A stretch of DNA of 64,000 nt, taken from the NCBI GenBank assembly GCA_964059195.1, contig CAXKWD010000008.1, positions 48,154,502 to 48,218,501 on the forward strand, read 5' to 3'. A program made the translations under genes and the position numbers. Source of the stretch: Ectobius pallidus (Eukaryota; Arthropoda; Insecta; Blattodea; Ectobiidae). The notes below the pieces were generated by a model, which was given only the letters and a program-made list of their open reading frames with translations, did not search any database and was not told where the DNA came from. Positions within the stretch are counted from its first letter, which is position 1. The number at the start of each line of letters is the position of its first letter. This document shows, one piece after another, positions 11,530 to 22,980 of this stretch.

Positions 11530-11930
11530 TTTCCGTCCCTATACCTGGGCCGCTGTAACATTGCACTTTCCAGTTTCAACTATATGCATATTTACGTTGG
11601 CAGCACTGCAATTCTATTCACTGACAGACAGAAGCCATTCGGCTTCGAACATTGCATGCTTGAATTAGGGGATTCTATCTCATTTTTCCGTAATTAATGT
11701 ATTGCGTCTCAGTATTAATAGTATTTATACAAATACAAACACAAATACACTATTAATAAAAAATCGTATTGTTCATATACAAAGGCTAATGGTATCGGAG
11801 AAAGCATAATGGTTTACATCCCTATTATTCTCGTTCCTTGACAAAGTTATAAGTGGTGTAATGGTTAAGATGCTAGATCGTGGAGCTAGGGGTCCTAGGT
11901 TCAAATCCCACCCTATGCTGTAATTTTTTT
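11530..11930 (+). repeat. Inner inverted arm of the hAT-like element with a tRNA-like segment (left)
   Basis: The phrase tatacctgggccg...gcactttcca at 11541-11573 has an inverted partner near 16400-16435. A tRNA-like stretch at 11848-11917 has an A box (tggtgtaatggttaagatgc) and a B box (ggttcaaatccc) followed by a T run. The cloverleaf pairs poorly, so it is not called a tRNA gene. Confidence 0.45.
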
Positions 11931-11999
11931 TTTATTTATTCACTATATTTTTAAGATTTAAATGCAGTGTTTAATTTTCAATTTTTAAAATTACCTGCC

Positions 12000-13970
12000 T
12001 TATACTTTTTGTCAAATCTATAAATGCAGATCCAGATTTCACGTACTTTGCACCTTGGGCAAAACTTTGTTAATAGCCCGTTTAATTTTTTACTTTTACC
12101 ACCTACCCCAAGTTACTGTTTTAGTGTTAAGTTTGAGTTTTACCGAAGTATAAACCAATAGTATCCCGATAGCGTTTTATTATTGCAAGTAATCCCAGGC
12201 TTCACAACATTTATTAAAAAATAAAAGTAATTTTGTTTTGGAGAAAAATGCATGATTGCTATTGCAGTTTCATTTGCAAAACAATTACCTAAAACCTCTG
12301 ACAATATTATGTAATATAATCGATCTTTGAAACTTTCAAAAATATTTAATATAGACTAGGTTATTTGGTAATTATAAAACATATGCTAATTTAAATTAAG
12401 ATATGTTTATAAAACATATGTATTACAGGTACCATATATTAAAACAAATATTTTAGAACAAAATAATTAATGATCCAAATGTTAAAACGAGATTTTTAAT
12501 TGCGAGTTTGCTATGTTTGCGAAACGAGCCCTTAAGAGCGAATGCAGCAATCCTACGAGCAAAATAAAATAATTTTTTCACGTGTATCGTACACTATTTT
12601 TTAGACAATCGTTAAAATTTGTCAAATAATAATAATAATAGATGCTAGATTTATGATAAAGAATTACGCCCTGTGGAGCCAGCCATACAGATTTTCTACA
12701 ATTTCTGAGAACTTTCACATTTAAAAGGGCTTAGTGAATTTTAACATTTTTATCAAACTGAATCTATTTCATAATCATATGTAAATATTTTTAACAAAAA
12801 GAGTTTTTCCATGTGAAGCAATCAAAGTTGGTTCCCCCGGAATGTTATAATTTCATACCACCCACTTTCTTAATTTCATACCATGCAATCTAATAAGTTC
12901 AACTTATTAAGGAGGGCCGATTACATAATATTTTAGGCTCTTGAAAACATTCCTTAAGCAGTACAGTTAGTTTGTGGTAAAGTAAAAAATATTCTAGTAA
13001 CAATTTAAATATTTTTTCCACTTTTTCAAGTTTGTTTTTCTAAATTATTGTCCTTCAAATAAATATGCATTTCAGGTTTTTTTAAATATATTTTAAGCTC
13101 AGACATTTTTAAATGTACACACTCATTGGACAAGTCACAACTGATATCTTTGGATAAAAGTTACAAAACTTCGAAGTATCACTCTCAACTTCTGATAATT
13201 CTGACGATCTATTCAACAAATCTTGAAGACACCATATTCGTCTTGACAAAATTGCCATGAGTTATTTTCAGGAACACACTGTTGTTATGTAATAAAAGTT
13301 TGTTAATTTGTAACAGTGGTGACGTCAGAATTTTTCCCGCAGATTGACCAAAAAATGTGAAGGAGGGCCATGAGTGATGTATTTGTCTGATAAATAATTG
13401 AAATCACTTTTGTTAAATATTTTGCACTGCAGGAGGGTCGAATAAGCAATTAGAATTCCTCACAAGGACTATGATTCCTGGGATTGCGTACTGCATTACA
13501 AGAGTTAAAATCTCACTAATACACTCACATAACTTATTTTACCCTAGATACGAAAAATGCTATATTTTCTCTTTATATCCTCTTTTATCTTATATCTTTC
13601 ACGTTTGAATCAGGGTCCGCATTGCGGGAGTGCGTATTCATACACATCGGAAATTTGTTTGTTGCAATTATATCAGTAGACAACAATTAATTCACGCATT
13701 CAGATATAAACATATCATTGTGCTAGGGTAACCAGAATATCCAAAATAAGCATGGCCCAATCGTTACGTTGTTACTACCATCATCCTATAAATATTAGTA
13801 CAGGCACTAAATCTGAGCCACAAGTCATGCAAGGCCTTATTGTTCACTCGCGAATCTGAGTTTCTACAAAGAGTGGACGGATTATAAATACCCTAAAGAG
13901 ATTTATTTGAAAAATGTTTAAAATAAAAGTTTTAACTCATAGTATAAGCATCCCATCTACAAAATTTAAA
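12000..13970. other. AT-rich interior of the hAT-like element
   Basis: No coding signal of note. A short (AAT)n run lies near 12627-12640. Nothing else supported. Confidence 0.35.
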
Positions 13971-14215
13971 GGAAGGGTAAACTAAAAAAATACCATTTTC
14001 TTATTTTAATCTCATCGCACGGAGCTTTGAATTACGAAACGAATGGTGATCTCGTGAACTTCAGGTGCCCAATATTACGCCTTGTACGGGTGAAGTGAAA
14101 AGCTGCTGTGACGTCACACCTGACTAACTCGCTAGCAGGACAACAGCTGCTGTAATGCTCGAGCGTGTGTTTCTAATACACCACCAAGTCTCATTTGTGT
14201 TTGTTGTTGACAGAG

Positions 14216-14530
14216 ATGCCTGCAATGTTACCTTCTAAGGACAAATCTCGGTATTCACAAATTAATATCACACGAAAAGACAATGACAAGGAATTATTTA
14301 AAGAATTGCAAGGAAGAAAAGAAAATACGGAATGGTGTAAATGTGGGCTGTGTATACATATGAAAACGGGCCACGAAAGTGTGTGTTGTTGGGACTGTGA
14401 AGTAATTTGTGAACAGAAGGGGGTTGTAGACTGTATAACACGACATTGCTCATTCGATAGCGTTATTATAAATAAAGATACACTAGTTGCCAGGCGTTAT
14501 CAGTTAATACTTAGATCTAATACAGTTCAA
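14216..14530 (+). pseudogene. P2X7-ballast-like (P2RX7_C) Cys-rich protein, truncated
   Basis: From ATG 14216 the product contains NTEWCKCGLCIHM, then VCCWDCEVICEQK, then VVDCITRHCSFDSVIINK. This spacing (WCxCGxC, CCxxC, CITxHxxF) is the signature of the Cys-rich zinc-binding domain found at the C-terminus of the P2X7 receptor and, without the channel, in many uncharacterised invertebrate proteins. Here there is no channel part: the domain follows only about 40 basic residues. The frame continues to 14596, but from about 14520 it overlaps the antisense gene, so its natural C-terminus is lost. The link to the transposon is by position. Its role is unknown. Confidence 0.6.
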
Positions 14531-15175
14531 AAACAAAATATTTTTTCAAGATACGAACAGAGTCACATTCAGATTCAGAATCATCTTTTGCGGTAGTAGA
14601 AATTTCTGAAATGCTAAAAGAGCTATCTAAATCACAATTTCTAGAAGAAACATTCAATGAATCTGTGCAAACATTGACATAAGTTTCATTTCCTAGTTCA
14701 CACTGAACGCCTACGCTGTTAGAAACTGAATTTTCGTCATAAATACTAGATTCCACATTCATGATTTGTCCATTCCCGGATACTGAAGGATTACTATTCA
14801 AATCTTGCAACAACTCTCTCATTTCCTTCTTCCTCGAGTACGACGATTTTCTTTTCTTCATTTTGCGGTGTTTCAGATTTCCCACGCAAAAGAAGTGATG
14901 GCACAGCACTTCTTTTTTAAACAGATTGCGGGGTTTCTCCAGATAACTGTTTTCGTAACTGTACCGAAAGCTCGGTATCATTTTCTTCAAAATGTTGTGA
15001 ACAAACCGTACTGTATTTAGTAGGAAAAAATTTTTCTCTTTTTATTTTTATCAGCCATTGCTTATTTACGTTCGGATGACTTATCTCTGTTGGGAAATCG
15101 ATGAAAAGATATTTTAAGTGTGTTATCACTCTTCGACGATGAGTTTGTACACCCCACAACACAACAATAAACCAT
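14517..15175 (-). pseudogene. THAP-domain protein (N-terminal part of a Kolobok-like transposase), frameshifted
   Basis: ATG at 15175 (minus strand) opens MVYCCVVGCTN, the first Cys pair of a THAP finger, then SFHRFPN. After a frameshift near 15080 the finger continues as NKQWLIKIKREKFFPTKYS and VCSQHF, giving the C2CH ligands and the conserved Trp and Pro. A Ser/Asp-rich linker with VGVQCELGNETY follows down to about 14525, where the gene meets the opposing one. THAP fingers bind the ends of P- and Kolobok-type transposons. The catalytic part is missing here. Confidence 0.65.
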
Positions 15176-15434
15176 TGTTTGAACAGATACTCACTAAAAA
15201 ACTGTAACAGTAGACAGAATACTGTGAAATGTCTTTCACCGGGCGAGACTGAGCCAAGCCTTCGTCAAGCGTGACGTCACGCGCCCATCGCTTTACAATA
15301 AATATATTCGTTTTGTGATTAAATGTGAAGGTGTAAAACATTTCTAACAGTGAATATCATTTCTTAAAAACATTTTCTTTCAATCTGTATGAAGAAAATG
15401 ATACTGAATTTTTAGTTTACTTTTCCTTTAAACA

Positions 15435-15949
15435 AAATCGTTGCAGCAGTATTCGAGAAAATCGCAAAAAACTAAATATTCTTCAAGTAAAGTTCCCTTA
15501 AAATAATAGAATTTCGTCGCCAATCTTCGTGTCACATCCTGAGAAAAGTACCTAACCCAAAAACAAAATGTAGTTTTCATACAATTTTCCGTTCTGAGCT
15601 AGGATGTTCACAGACATACACACACACACTGAGATACACACACAGTCATGTTTCCAAAAATAGTATTTTGTTTTAATTCAGAGGGCCTCAAAACGTGTAT
15701 TTTTGTAAAAAACTAAAGTCGGACTTTAGGGATCGAAAACAACACTTCCTCTACCTATAGGACCTAAGGTAATGGGCAGAGGAAGTAAAGAAGGAGAATC
15801 GTGCGAAAAGAGGAACATCTTGTCCCTCTACCTGAAAAGAATTTTAATAGGTTCCGCCGCTTAAGGCGATCTTTTAATTCGCCGAGGGTTTCACTACTGA
15901 TAATAAGGTTTTATACGCTACAAATTATATTATACAACAAAATATAAGA
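15435..15949. other. Non-coding interior of the hAT-like element
   Basis: No gene. A short (CA)n run lies at about 15616-15631. Otherwise AT-rich. Confidence 0.3.
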
Positions 15950-16440
15950 CAGCTAATTTTAAAAATTAAAAATCATAAACTGTATTTGCGTTTGAAAATA
16001 GTATGAAAAAAAATAGTACCCTGCCTAGGATCGAACCCTAACTTTCTGCATAACTATCCAGCACCATAACCACTGAGCTATGATACCACGAAGCAATAAA
16101 GTGAATATTTATCATGTGAAGGTGCACGATGTTCCACACATAACAGGATAAATCTTTGTGTAAAGGAACGATACGGTTTTTTTTGGTGAAACTATGGGTA
16201 CGGAATAATATTACATTACATAAATATAAAAAATTACTGAATGGAAGAACTGGAAAATGATAATTGAGGGATTAGAAATAGTTTCGAATGTTCAAGGTCG
16301 AATACAGCCGAATAATGCCGATCGGCACCTCCTTGTCAGTACGTAACGAAGTCGAGTAGTTCATTTGTCAATCTTTGATACTGGCAACTTAACTTGTAAA
16401 ATGGAAAGTGCAACCTTACGACGGCCCAGGTATAGTTGAT
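15950..16440 (-). repeat. Inner inverted arm of the hAT-like element with a tRNA-like segment (right)
   Basis: Imperfect inverted partner of 11530-11930. On the minus strand 16095-16016 has an A box (tagctcagtggttatggtgc) and a B box (gggttcgatccta). The T arm pairs well but the anticodon arm does not. Confidence 0.45.
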
Positions 16441-16947
16441 CTGTTGTGCGGTTAGCATGCGTAACAACCGAAGAAAGGAAAATAATCAGTTTCACATTAA
16501 CCACATCCAACCATAAAGTATTTTACTCACTAAATTAGAAGCATCGGATTCGAATCCTGAGAAGGGGAGTGTCTAGATATAGTATTAACTATTAACTAAG
16601 AGATAACAGGAAGAACTTCACAGTTGAGAATCTTGAAAGATATTTAGTGATATACTGTAATCAGGAAATGTGAGGCAATCTTATTTTCACTGCTTCTTTT
16701 GATTGTTTATGCTTTCTTTCTTCAATTGTATAATACTGTCCTAAAGCAAGTTTACACATATTTAAGTCAATTTTGTTAAGTTAAACTTTACAATTTTATG
16801 TATTGAATCCTATGAAACACATTCAAATTCATTAAACCAATTATTCTACCCGAAAACGATATTTTGGACAATAAACCTAAAAAAAACTATTTCACCTAAT
16901 GGAAAACCTAAAACAGTGTTTTTAAAAACCTAAAGATCCGGTCCCTA

Positions 16948-17112
16948 GTGATCAGTACTCCAGCAGAAGGAGACCATATTGCGACATTTGCTGAGCAAGC
17001 CAGAATATGCTGACTTGAAAAAGGCAAGTCTCTACAGACTCCTTTGTAGCTCCTTTGTTCAGTAATCAGTAGCTGTGCTTGACTGAAAATATAAAAAAAG
17101 TTGCCCTTCACT
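16948..17112 (+). repeat. Fold-back element, left arm (inner part)
   Basis: Inverted match to 17592-17755, with about 5-8% difference by eye. The hAT-like element splits it from the outer left arm. Open frames in the two copies mirror each other and are not genes. Confidence 0.8.
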
Positions 17113-17334
17113 TAAAAAATATCAATTTCACCAAACCACCAGTTCTGATCATAATGCAGGCAACAATATCCTTTACTTCGAAAGGTCTTATTTCAAATTT
17201 GGGCAAAATGGAAATACTATGTTCACCATAAATATCGCTTTTTGAGTGAATGTAACACCTTATGATGATAGAAGTTTGTTCCACAGCTGAGCCAAAGGTT
17301 TAAAAATTGTTTATACAAGTGTATAGGAAATACC

Positions 17335-17480
17335 TATAATTTCTTCAGAACAAAATTTGAACACTTCTTCTGCTGAAGGTGTCTGGTCCAAATATGGTCT
17401 TTGCAAACTAGCCATTGAGACAGCCCTCTTTGTACCCCCTCCAATCCCATCGCAAGCATTCTTTCCATTAGAAGTGGCAA
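17335..17480 (-). pseudogene. Protein fragment with CDGIGG...KR motif in the fold-back loop
   Basis: The minus strand reads FFATSNGKNACDGIGGGTKR followed by AVSMASLQRPYLDQTPSAEE and VFKFCSEEII. A very similar HGK-x-xCDGxGGxxKR arrangement occurs, to my memory, in long uncharacterised arthropod proteins thought to come from DNA transposons. The fragment fits one exon-sized piece of such a protein left in a non-autonomous element. The family assignment is from recall and should be tested by search. Confidence 0.35.
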
Positions 17481-17589
17481 AAAAAATGCTATTCAGCTTC
17501 AAAGTGATTGCAAATATGCAAAAAGTTATTTTTGTTTTTGTACTGGCTACCATCTCCATCGCTAAAATAAACAATTTTTTAAACTGAAG

Positions 17590-18575
17590 GGGCAACTTTT
17601 TGTATATCTTCAGTCAAGCACAGCTACTGATTACTGAACAGAGGAGCTACAGAGGAGTCTGTAGAGACTTGCCTTTTTCAAGTCAGCATATTCTGGCTTG
17701 CTCAGCAAATGTGGCAATATGGTCTCCTTCCGCTAGAGTATTGATCACTATAACTACTACCATGGAACATTTAATATGTTAGTTTTATGGCATATTTAAT
17801 TTTACTAGCAACAACAAATAATTATATTATTTTTGACAATTTTTATTGTATTTTAACACTGTTATTCGCTCATTTGACAGTGTTATTTTGTAGCATTTTC
17901 TTTATTAAAAATAAAATACTTCTGGTCAGAACACAGTGATGAAATTTTATATGTTGATTACTAGGCACTAGAAGAATATTTTGAGAAAATTTCAGATTTT
18001 TCTGTTCAGTCCCATTTGAGATATTTTAATTTGAAAATCAACAATTCTGCAAAATCTCGATATTTGAAGACTCATAAAACCTAAAGGATTTACATAAATG
18101 ATCTCAAATTTTACTAGCATCTAGTGATCTACTATATCTTTGTGGGGGGGAAAATATGAAACGTGTTTTCATCCCTTCAATGAAAAAAAGTTTTATAAAG
18201 TTGTTAATTTTTTCTAATCGTAACTGCATTTTCTAATAAAGGTTTAGACTATTTCCTTAAGAAATAACAAATTTTTGGTCATAACATGAATTGTAGAATG
18301 TTTCTTGTAGATTAAGATGGTTTTTACTTCAACTTGATATCTTCATAAATAAAATGGTTATTTAACTTACCGCTAACCTTTGAAAATGCCAAAAATGCCA
18401 AATCCTTCTAAGCAAAATGGCCACTAGTTGCCAAAGCGTTAGTGATAAAAATGTGAAAAAAATTGTTTTGTACTCCCAGATACACATAGAAACAGAAAAT
18501 ATATACTTAAAAATAAAATAAAATAGGTCAGCAACAAATTATTTTATTATTGGATGATTTCATATGGATTGACCC
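17590..18575 (-). repeat. Fold-back element, right arm (uninterrupted)
   Basis: Complete arm of about 985 bp ending in GGATTGACCC. It is the mirror of the three left-arm pieces and shows the pre-insertion state at both nested insertion sites. Confidence 0.85.
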
Positions 18576-19870
18576 CTCTTCAATTCTGTAGCTGGGATGC
18601 CTAGGCTGTGAATGTAGTTGCTGGAATCTTAAAGCCAAAATTTGTCGGTCAGGGAAACCTATCTGTGAAAGAAAATTCCTCTTGTCCAGACACAACCTCA
18701 TGATTAGCTATCAGAAGGTTTGACTACTATACATTGCCAACTAAAGATTTAAGCAGATGTAAACAAAGCAAAATGTATCACTCCACCGTCCATGTAGAAT
18801 TCAACATGGAACATTCAGACTAAACAGCAAAAGTGTGTTGATATCTGGCATGACAAATCATGCTAATCATCCATTCCACTTAGTAAATTATAGTCCAATA
18901 ATAACGTGAAATAAATAACTAAATGCTTACATAATACATAAATGACATAATTATGACTAGTTTATAGCATGAAAAGCAAAGCATACTCTAATTGATAAGA
19001 AGTCATCATTTCCTATAGGCTTTTCAAAATTGCCAGTCTTTTCCCTTTCCTGTTGGTATCTTTATCCCTGTGCTTAACCCCAATAGGAAACTGCTTCTTT
19101 GATTTTATGGTATTGTCACACCCTACTTCTAACATTGTGCGTTGTGTAATTAGGATGATCAGGATCATTATTTTCTGTTGAGAAGACCTTTCTGAACGTA
19201 GGGAGTTTGTTGCTATGGAAAAAAACCATGCACAATTTTGCAAAAACTCATCACATTGTACATCCAACACCTTCCTGGTACGGAAGTCACAATGTTATCG
19301 ACTGTTGGTATCTCTTATCGAATACAGTAGATGCAAATTTCTGACACACTGGAGAATTCTAATGTCAATCTCATGGATTAAAAATTGAAGGAATTTTTCA
19401 TAAAAGATATTAAATACGTTTAATATTAGGCCTACAGTTTTTTCTCCAGTTTTAAATCACTTACCTCTCTTATATTTTACAACTAGAAATGGTTAAGAAT
19501 GTTCTGTTATGACTCTTCTTTATACTTAAAACAAGTCTTCAGAATGTAAAAATATTCAACCTGTGATCTATTATTTTAGTCGATACACAGTGTTGTTGTT
19601 ACTCGTTTTTTATTCAAAAAAGATCATGTACACCTGACTTTATTCACAAGGCAAAACAGTTGTCCTAATAGAGAACATCTAAAAACTTATGATGGAATTT
19701 TGTCCAACACTTTCTCACAAAAGAATATTTCACACTGTAACATACAGAAAAACATGCTGTACTAAGATATACTCAACCATAATTATGTATAACTTATCTT
19801 AAACAACACAATTTAACTACTAACATGCACAACTGTCCTTCACAAGCAACAGTTAGGGGTGGACTGATCA
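18576..19870. other. Non-coding stretch
   Basis: No supported gene. A minus-strand frame at 19013-19270 and a donor-like site at 19460 were examined, but no splice combination gives an open exon. Confidence 0.35.
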
Positions 19871-20020
19871 ATCTGCTGATTGAGCCAGTATGAGAAATGG
19901 TGTGAGAAATTGTATGAGCAGGCTCATCCTGGCTCTTTCGGTTCACTGCCGAACAATAGATTATGTTAGAAAAGCAATACGTCATTGTATTATTCAACTA
20001 GCATTGCAGCAGACAAGTGA

Positions 20021-20082
20021 AGTCTATATCAGAACCGGTTGGGATGGCGCTAGTCTACATCAGAACCGGTTGGGATGGCGCT
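20021..20082 (+). repeat. 31-bp tandem duplication
   Basis: Two copies of a 31-bp unit (20021-20051 and 20052-20082) containing CAGAACCGGTTGGGATGGCG, with one mismatch. It is followed at once by TTTAAATAG, a TATA-like sequence, and by a donor-like site (GCAGA|gtaagt) near 20190. This could be a promoter with a short first exon, but no downstream exon was found. Confidence 0.5.
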
Positions 20083-20199
20083 TTAAATAGAAGTTCGTCT
20101 TGGTGCTCCGTACGATTTAGGCCTGTAACTGAATTTAAGAAGTATTTTAAAGTTATATTAGTGAGTGTGTGTTCTGACGGGTGCATGGAAGCAGAGTAA

Positions 20200-20893
20200 G
20201 TAATTTGTCTGGGTGGATGGTAAGAGATTCTTCTGATAATTTATGTTTAAAAATTAGCCTAGGTCATTTGCTAGCCCCCATATTGATAACTGGGAATTTA
20301 GTATATTTGAATTGCAATTGGAAATTATATAAACTTCCCTGTCTGCATATAATGTAATTTAATTGTGTTATAGTGATCGCACATTCCATTTAGATAATTA
20401 TTTGGAGCAGCTGAGCTTTATATTTGAATTTAGTGAAAGATGTGTCTCAATCGGATTCTCCTCACGGTTTGGGAATTTAGTAACGAAGGCTTCCCAAGAG
20501 TGAGTATTGTGTGTTAGGCCTTCAGAATTTTAGGTGATCACCGTATGCTGATTGTAGATGGATGGAATGCGAAATTAGGGTGAGTGTAATGATGTGGGCT
20601 GGAAATATTCCCAGTGGGAATTTATAAAAATCCTTAGTTTTGAAAGTTTTAATGCTTATTAATGGTTCAGGTACCTTAAAATTCCACATGTTTATCTAGG
20701 AATCATCACAAGAAAGTATTTACCCTTTCCTATGATATAATTTTTCACTTATTTTCAATAGTAATGTACCTTGAGTTTATTTTATTTAAAAATATATTAA
20801 ATAATTTGTGATAATCTCTTAGGTTTTCTTTATAAACTGATATTTTATAAAGTGATACCTCACATATATTCAAACAGTATTAAAGATAAGTAA
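20200..20893. other. Non-coding stretch
   Basis: AT-rich, no gene or repeat boundary seen. Confidence 0.35.
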
Positions 20894-21000
20894 TTCTCTA
20901 TATATAAAAGGCAATGTTAGTATGTGTTTCCTTTATAGACTAAAAACTACTGGACTGATTTACACGCTGCTTTTTGCAAAATAATCTGCATTGTCTGGAG
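20894..21000 (+). mobile_element. Helitron 5'-end-like fragment
   Basis: Starts TCTCTATATATAAAAGGCAA and continues with phrases common in non-autonomous Helitrons (actggactgatttacacg). A matching 3' end was not found nearby, so this is only a terminal fragment or a truncated copy. Confidence 0.4.
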
Positions 21001-21589
21001 AACATATAAGCTACTGATATCCTTGATGTGATAGTTGAAAGAAAAAGGCCTAATTTCTGAAAACATTACACTCAATTCCTCAAATGTAATTCAGTTCTCA
21101 TGACAACATTGTTTGCAGTGTTCACGTAGGACTTTGGCAGTTGCATTATACTGGGCTTTGACAAATAAAATATCGGGTGTGATGCATCACATAACTTTCT
21201 CTACCCTGGACATGGAGAGTATCATTTTCTCACTTCACATTTTGATGTAGAATAAGAGGTCGTATTACAGGGAAAGCATTTACAGTTGTCTCAGCCTGAT
21301 TTTGTGCCAACAATGGGTAGTGAGTAATGCTATACCAGAAATCTGTAAAAAATTATATTTATTGATACTTTATTGATTGCTGTATTAGTTGAGAAATAGG
21401 GATGTTTGTTGTAAGCCCTAAGCATGTAAAAAGAGACAAAATAGGATCAAACATTTTTATTAAAAATGGCAAGCATTTTACCCTTCTCTTGCTTAGATAC
21501 GCAGTCCAATCAAGTTTGTGCAATGTTGCCAAACTATATTCCTGCTGTCAGGCTGCACTCCAAGCATGGATAATTCACAGCCACAGTAA

Positions 21590-21790
21590 TAGACAGTACT
21601 CAGATCTCATCTCAAGAGCGTATCACCTGAGTAGCTCTCAAGTATGCATTCTCATCTTGAGATGAGGACAGAGTAATAGTCCCGTTTCAAGCTTTCGTCA
21701 GCTGGTAATTTACTCACGCGATACTAGATCCGGTACTCAGGTGATACACGATCTGATGCGCTGTTTTTCTATAAACCTTGAGCATGCGTG
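21590..21790. repeat. Palindrome-rich island A
   Basis: GTATCACCTGAGTA (21623-21636) and TACTCAGGTGATAC (near 21732) form an inverted pair. Between them lies a short self-palindrome around ctcatcttgagatgag. The block is richer in G and C than its surroundings and shares phrases with 24490-24790. Confidence 0.4.
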
Positions 21791-22114
21791 TTAAGAAGCT
21801 GAGAATAGAAGGCAGTGGAGGTAAGTTACAGCCTTCGCCAACAGATAGGCTTGTTTGGTTGGTCTGTCGTCTGCAATTTCGCAACATTCGTTTGCAATAA
21901 GGTCTTTCCTTTTGTATCTTTGTACATAGAAACTAGTAAAATTGAAGATATAAAAAGAGATTAAATGGAATACATGTTAATATTTTTCGCAAATATCGCC
22001 ATATATTGTGATTCCAATTTTAAATTATTATGAATTTGGACAATTATATTTAGGCCTATACTATGGTCGGGACTGAAATATTAAGGAATTTAGGAACGGA
22101 AATATACTTAAATA

Positions 22115-22980
22115 TCTCTATATATATAAAAGGCTTTGTCCTGACTGACTGATTGAATGACTGACTGACTGACTGACAGGAATCAACGTACAGCCTAAAC
22201 TATAACAGGTAGAGACTTGGAATTTTGACAGTACCTTCGTTTCATAATGTAGGTGCTCACTAAGAAAGGATTTTGAAAAATTCTGATTTTAACTGCCAAA
22301 AATTAAATGTTTTTGAACATACTTAGCCCCTTTTTACACAGAATTATCCAAACAAATTCACAGAACATATTGTTGCCAGTTGTATCAGGTGGGTTTGGAT
22401 TAAATGAAATGGATGTTTGACAAATTAGAGAAGGTATCATTATAATTCATATTATCTGTATTAATAAAAGGAATTGTCCTCGATGTCCAGCGAAATCTAC
22501 TGAACGCAGAGATCTGAAATTTTAAACATAGGTGGGCTGAAGGGTCGGAAAATGCACCTCCAAGCCGGAATTTTAATTTTAGTTTTCGTTCGTGAATTAT
22601 GAGTGAAAAACAGGCAAAAAATGTGCATTTTGTGCGTTTTCAAAACATAAGTTTTCAGTTATACATTTCAATGTCAAATCAATTACAGTTGGCTTTAGCT
22701 ATTTTTGTCATACCTTGAAAATAAAACTTTCGCGATCGCTTGAATGTTGTAAGCCCTAAATATGGTCAAACGTTGTTTTATTTGGACGAATCTCACTATA
22801 CAGAGGTTTTCTGGGCCAAGAAATTCGAATCTGAGGTCGCTTTTACCAGACGATGCTATCTAATCGTGGTATGTAGTCCACGTGATTTAGGTGTTAATAA
22901 ATATAATGATTTTACTATTATGCTCTTAATTTTTAATTTTTGAAATAATTATCGCGGGCGAAGCCGCGGGCACATGCTAG
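22115..22980 (+). mobile_element. Non-autonomous Helitron
   Basis: Begins TCTCTATATATATAAAAGGC with a (GACT)n run at about 22140-22177. Ends with a GC-rich hairpin (cgcgggcgaagccgcggg) a few bases before CTAG at 22977-22980. A TC start and a hairpin before CTRR are the structural marks of Helitrons. There is no Rep/helicase gene. The next base is C rather than the expected T, so the exact 3' end is slightly uncertain. A related fragment lies at 33852-34290. Confidence 0.65.

Larger units (their letters stand above)
13971..15433. mobile_element. TTAA-flanked THAP (Kolobok-like) element, internally deleted
   Basis: The ends read TTAA-AGGAAGGGTAAACTAAAAA on the left and, inverted, TTAA-AGGAAAAGTAAACTAAAAA on the right, giving about 19-bp inverted repeats next to TTAA. 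TTAA targets and a THAP-domain gene both fit the Kolobok superfamily. Palindromic GTGACGTCAC sites lie about 140-160 bases inside each end (14109 and 15270). Two genes point inward: a P2X7-ballast-like gene on the plus strand and a THAP gene on the minus strand. They collide at about 14520, which suggests that the transposase core between them was deleted. Confidence 0.65.
10909..16947. mobile_element. hAT-like element, 6.0 kb, non-functional
   Basis: Terminal inverted repeats of about 24 bp begin TAGGGACCGGAT at 10909 and mirror this at 16947. The flanks show an 8-bp duplication with one mismatch (gtgatcaa 10901-10908, gtgatcag 16948-16955), as expected for hAT elements. The uninterrupted sequence survives in the right arm of the surrounding fold-back element. 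The inner arms are also imperfect inverted copies of each other (about 11530-11930 against 15950-16440), each with a tRNA-like segment. Only a short BED-finger-like fragment of a transposase remains. A TTAA element is inserted at 13971-15433. Confidence 0.7.
9784..18575. mobile_element. Fold-back DNA element with about 1-kb inverted arms, hosting nested insertions
   Basis: The ends are mirror images: GGGTCAATCCATATGAAATC at 9784 and its reverse complement ending at 18575. The left arm is 9784-10581 plus 10868-10908 plus 16948-17112. The right arm is 17590-18575. Removing the two insertions (10582-10867 and 10909-16947) leaves a hairpin-like element of about 2.45 kb with a loop at 17113-17589. 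The flanks share CTCT (9780-9783 and 18576-18579), a possible 4-bp target duplication. The loop holds a small protein fragment on the minus strand. A diverged single arm of the same family lies at 48622-49440. Superfamily not determined. Confidence 0.8.

Noticed and set aside
11848..11917. Possible tRNA gene
   Set aside because: B box good, anticodon stem poor, and an inverted partner exists at 16016-16095 inside the same transposon.
19013..19280. Possible coding remnant on the minus strand
   Set aside because: The frames contain a few protein-like words but no recognisable motif, and no splice sites fit.
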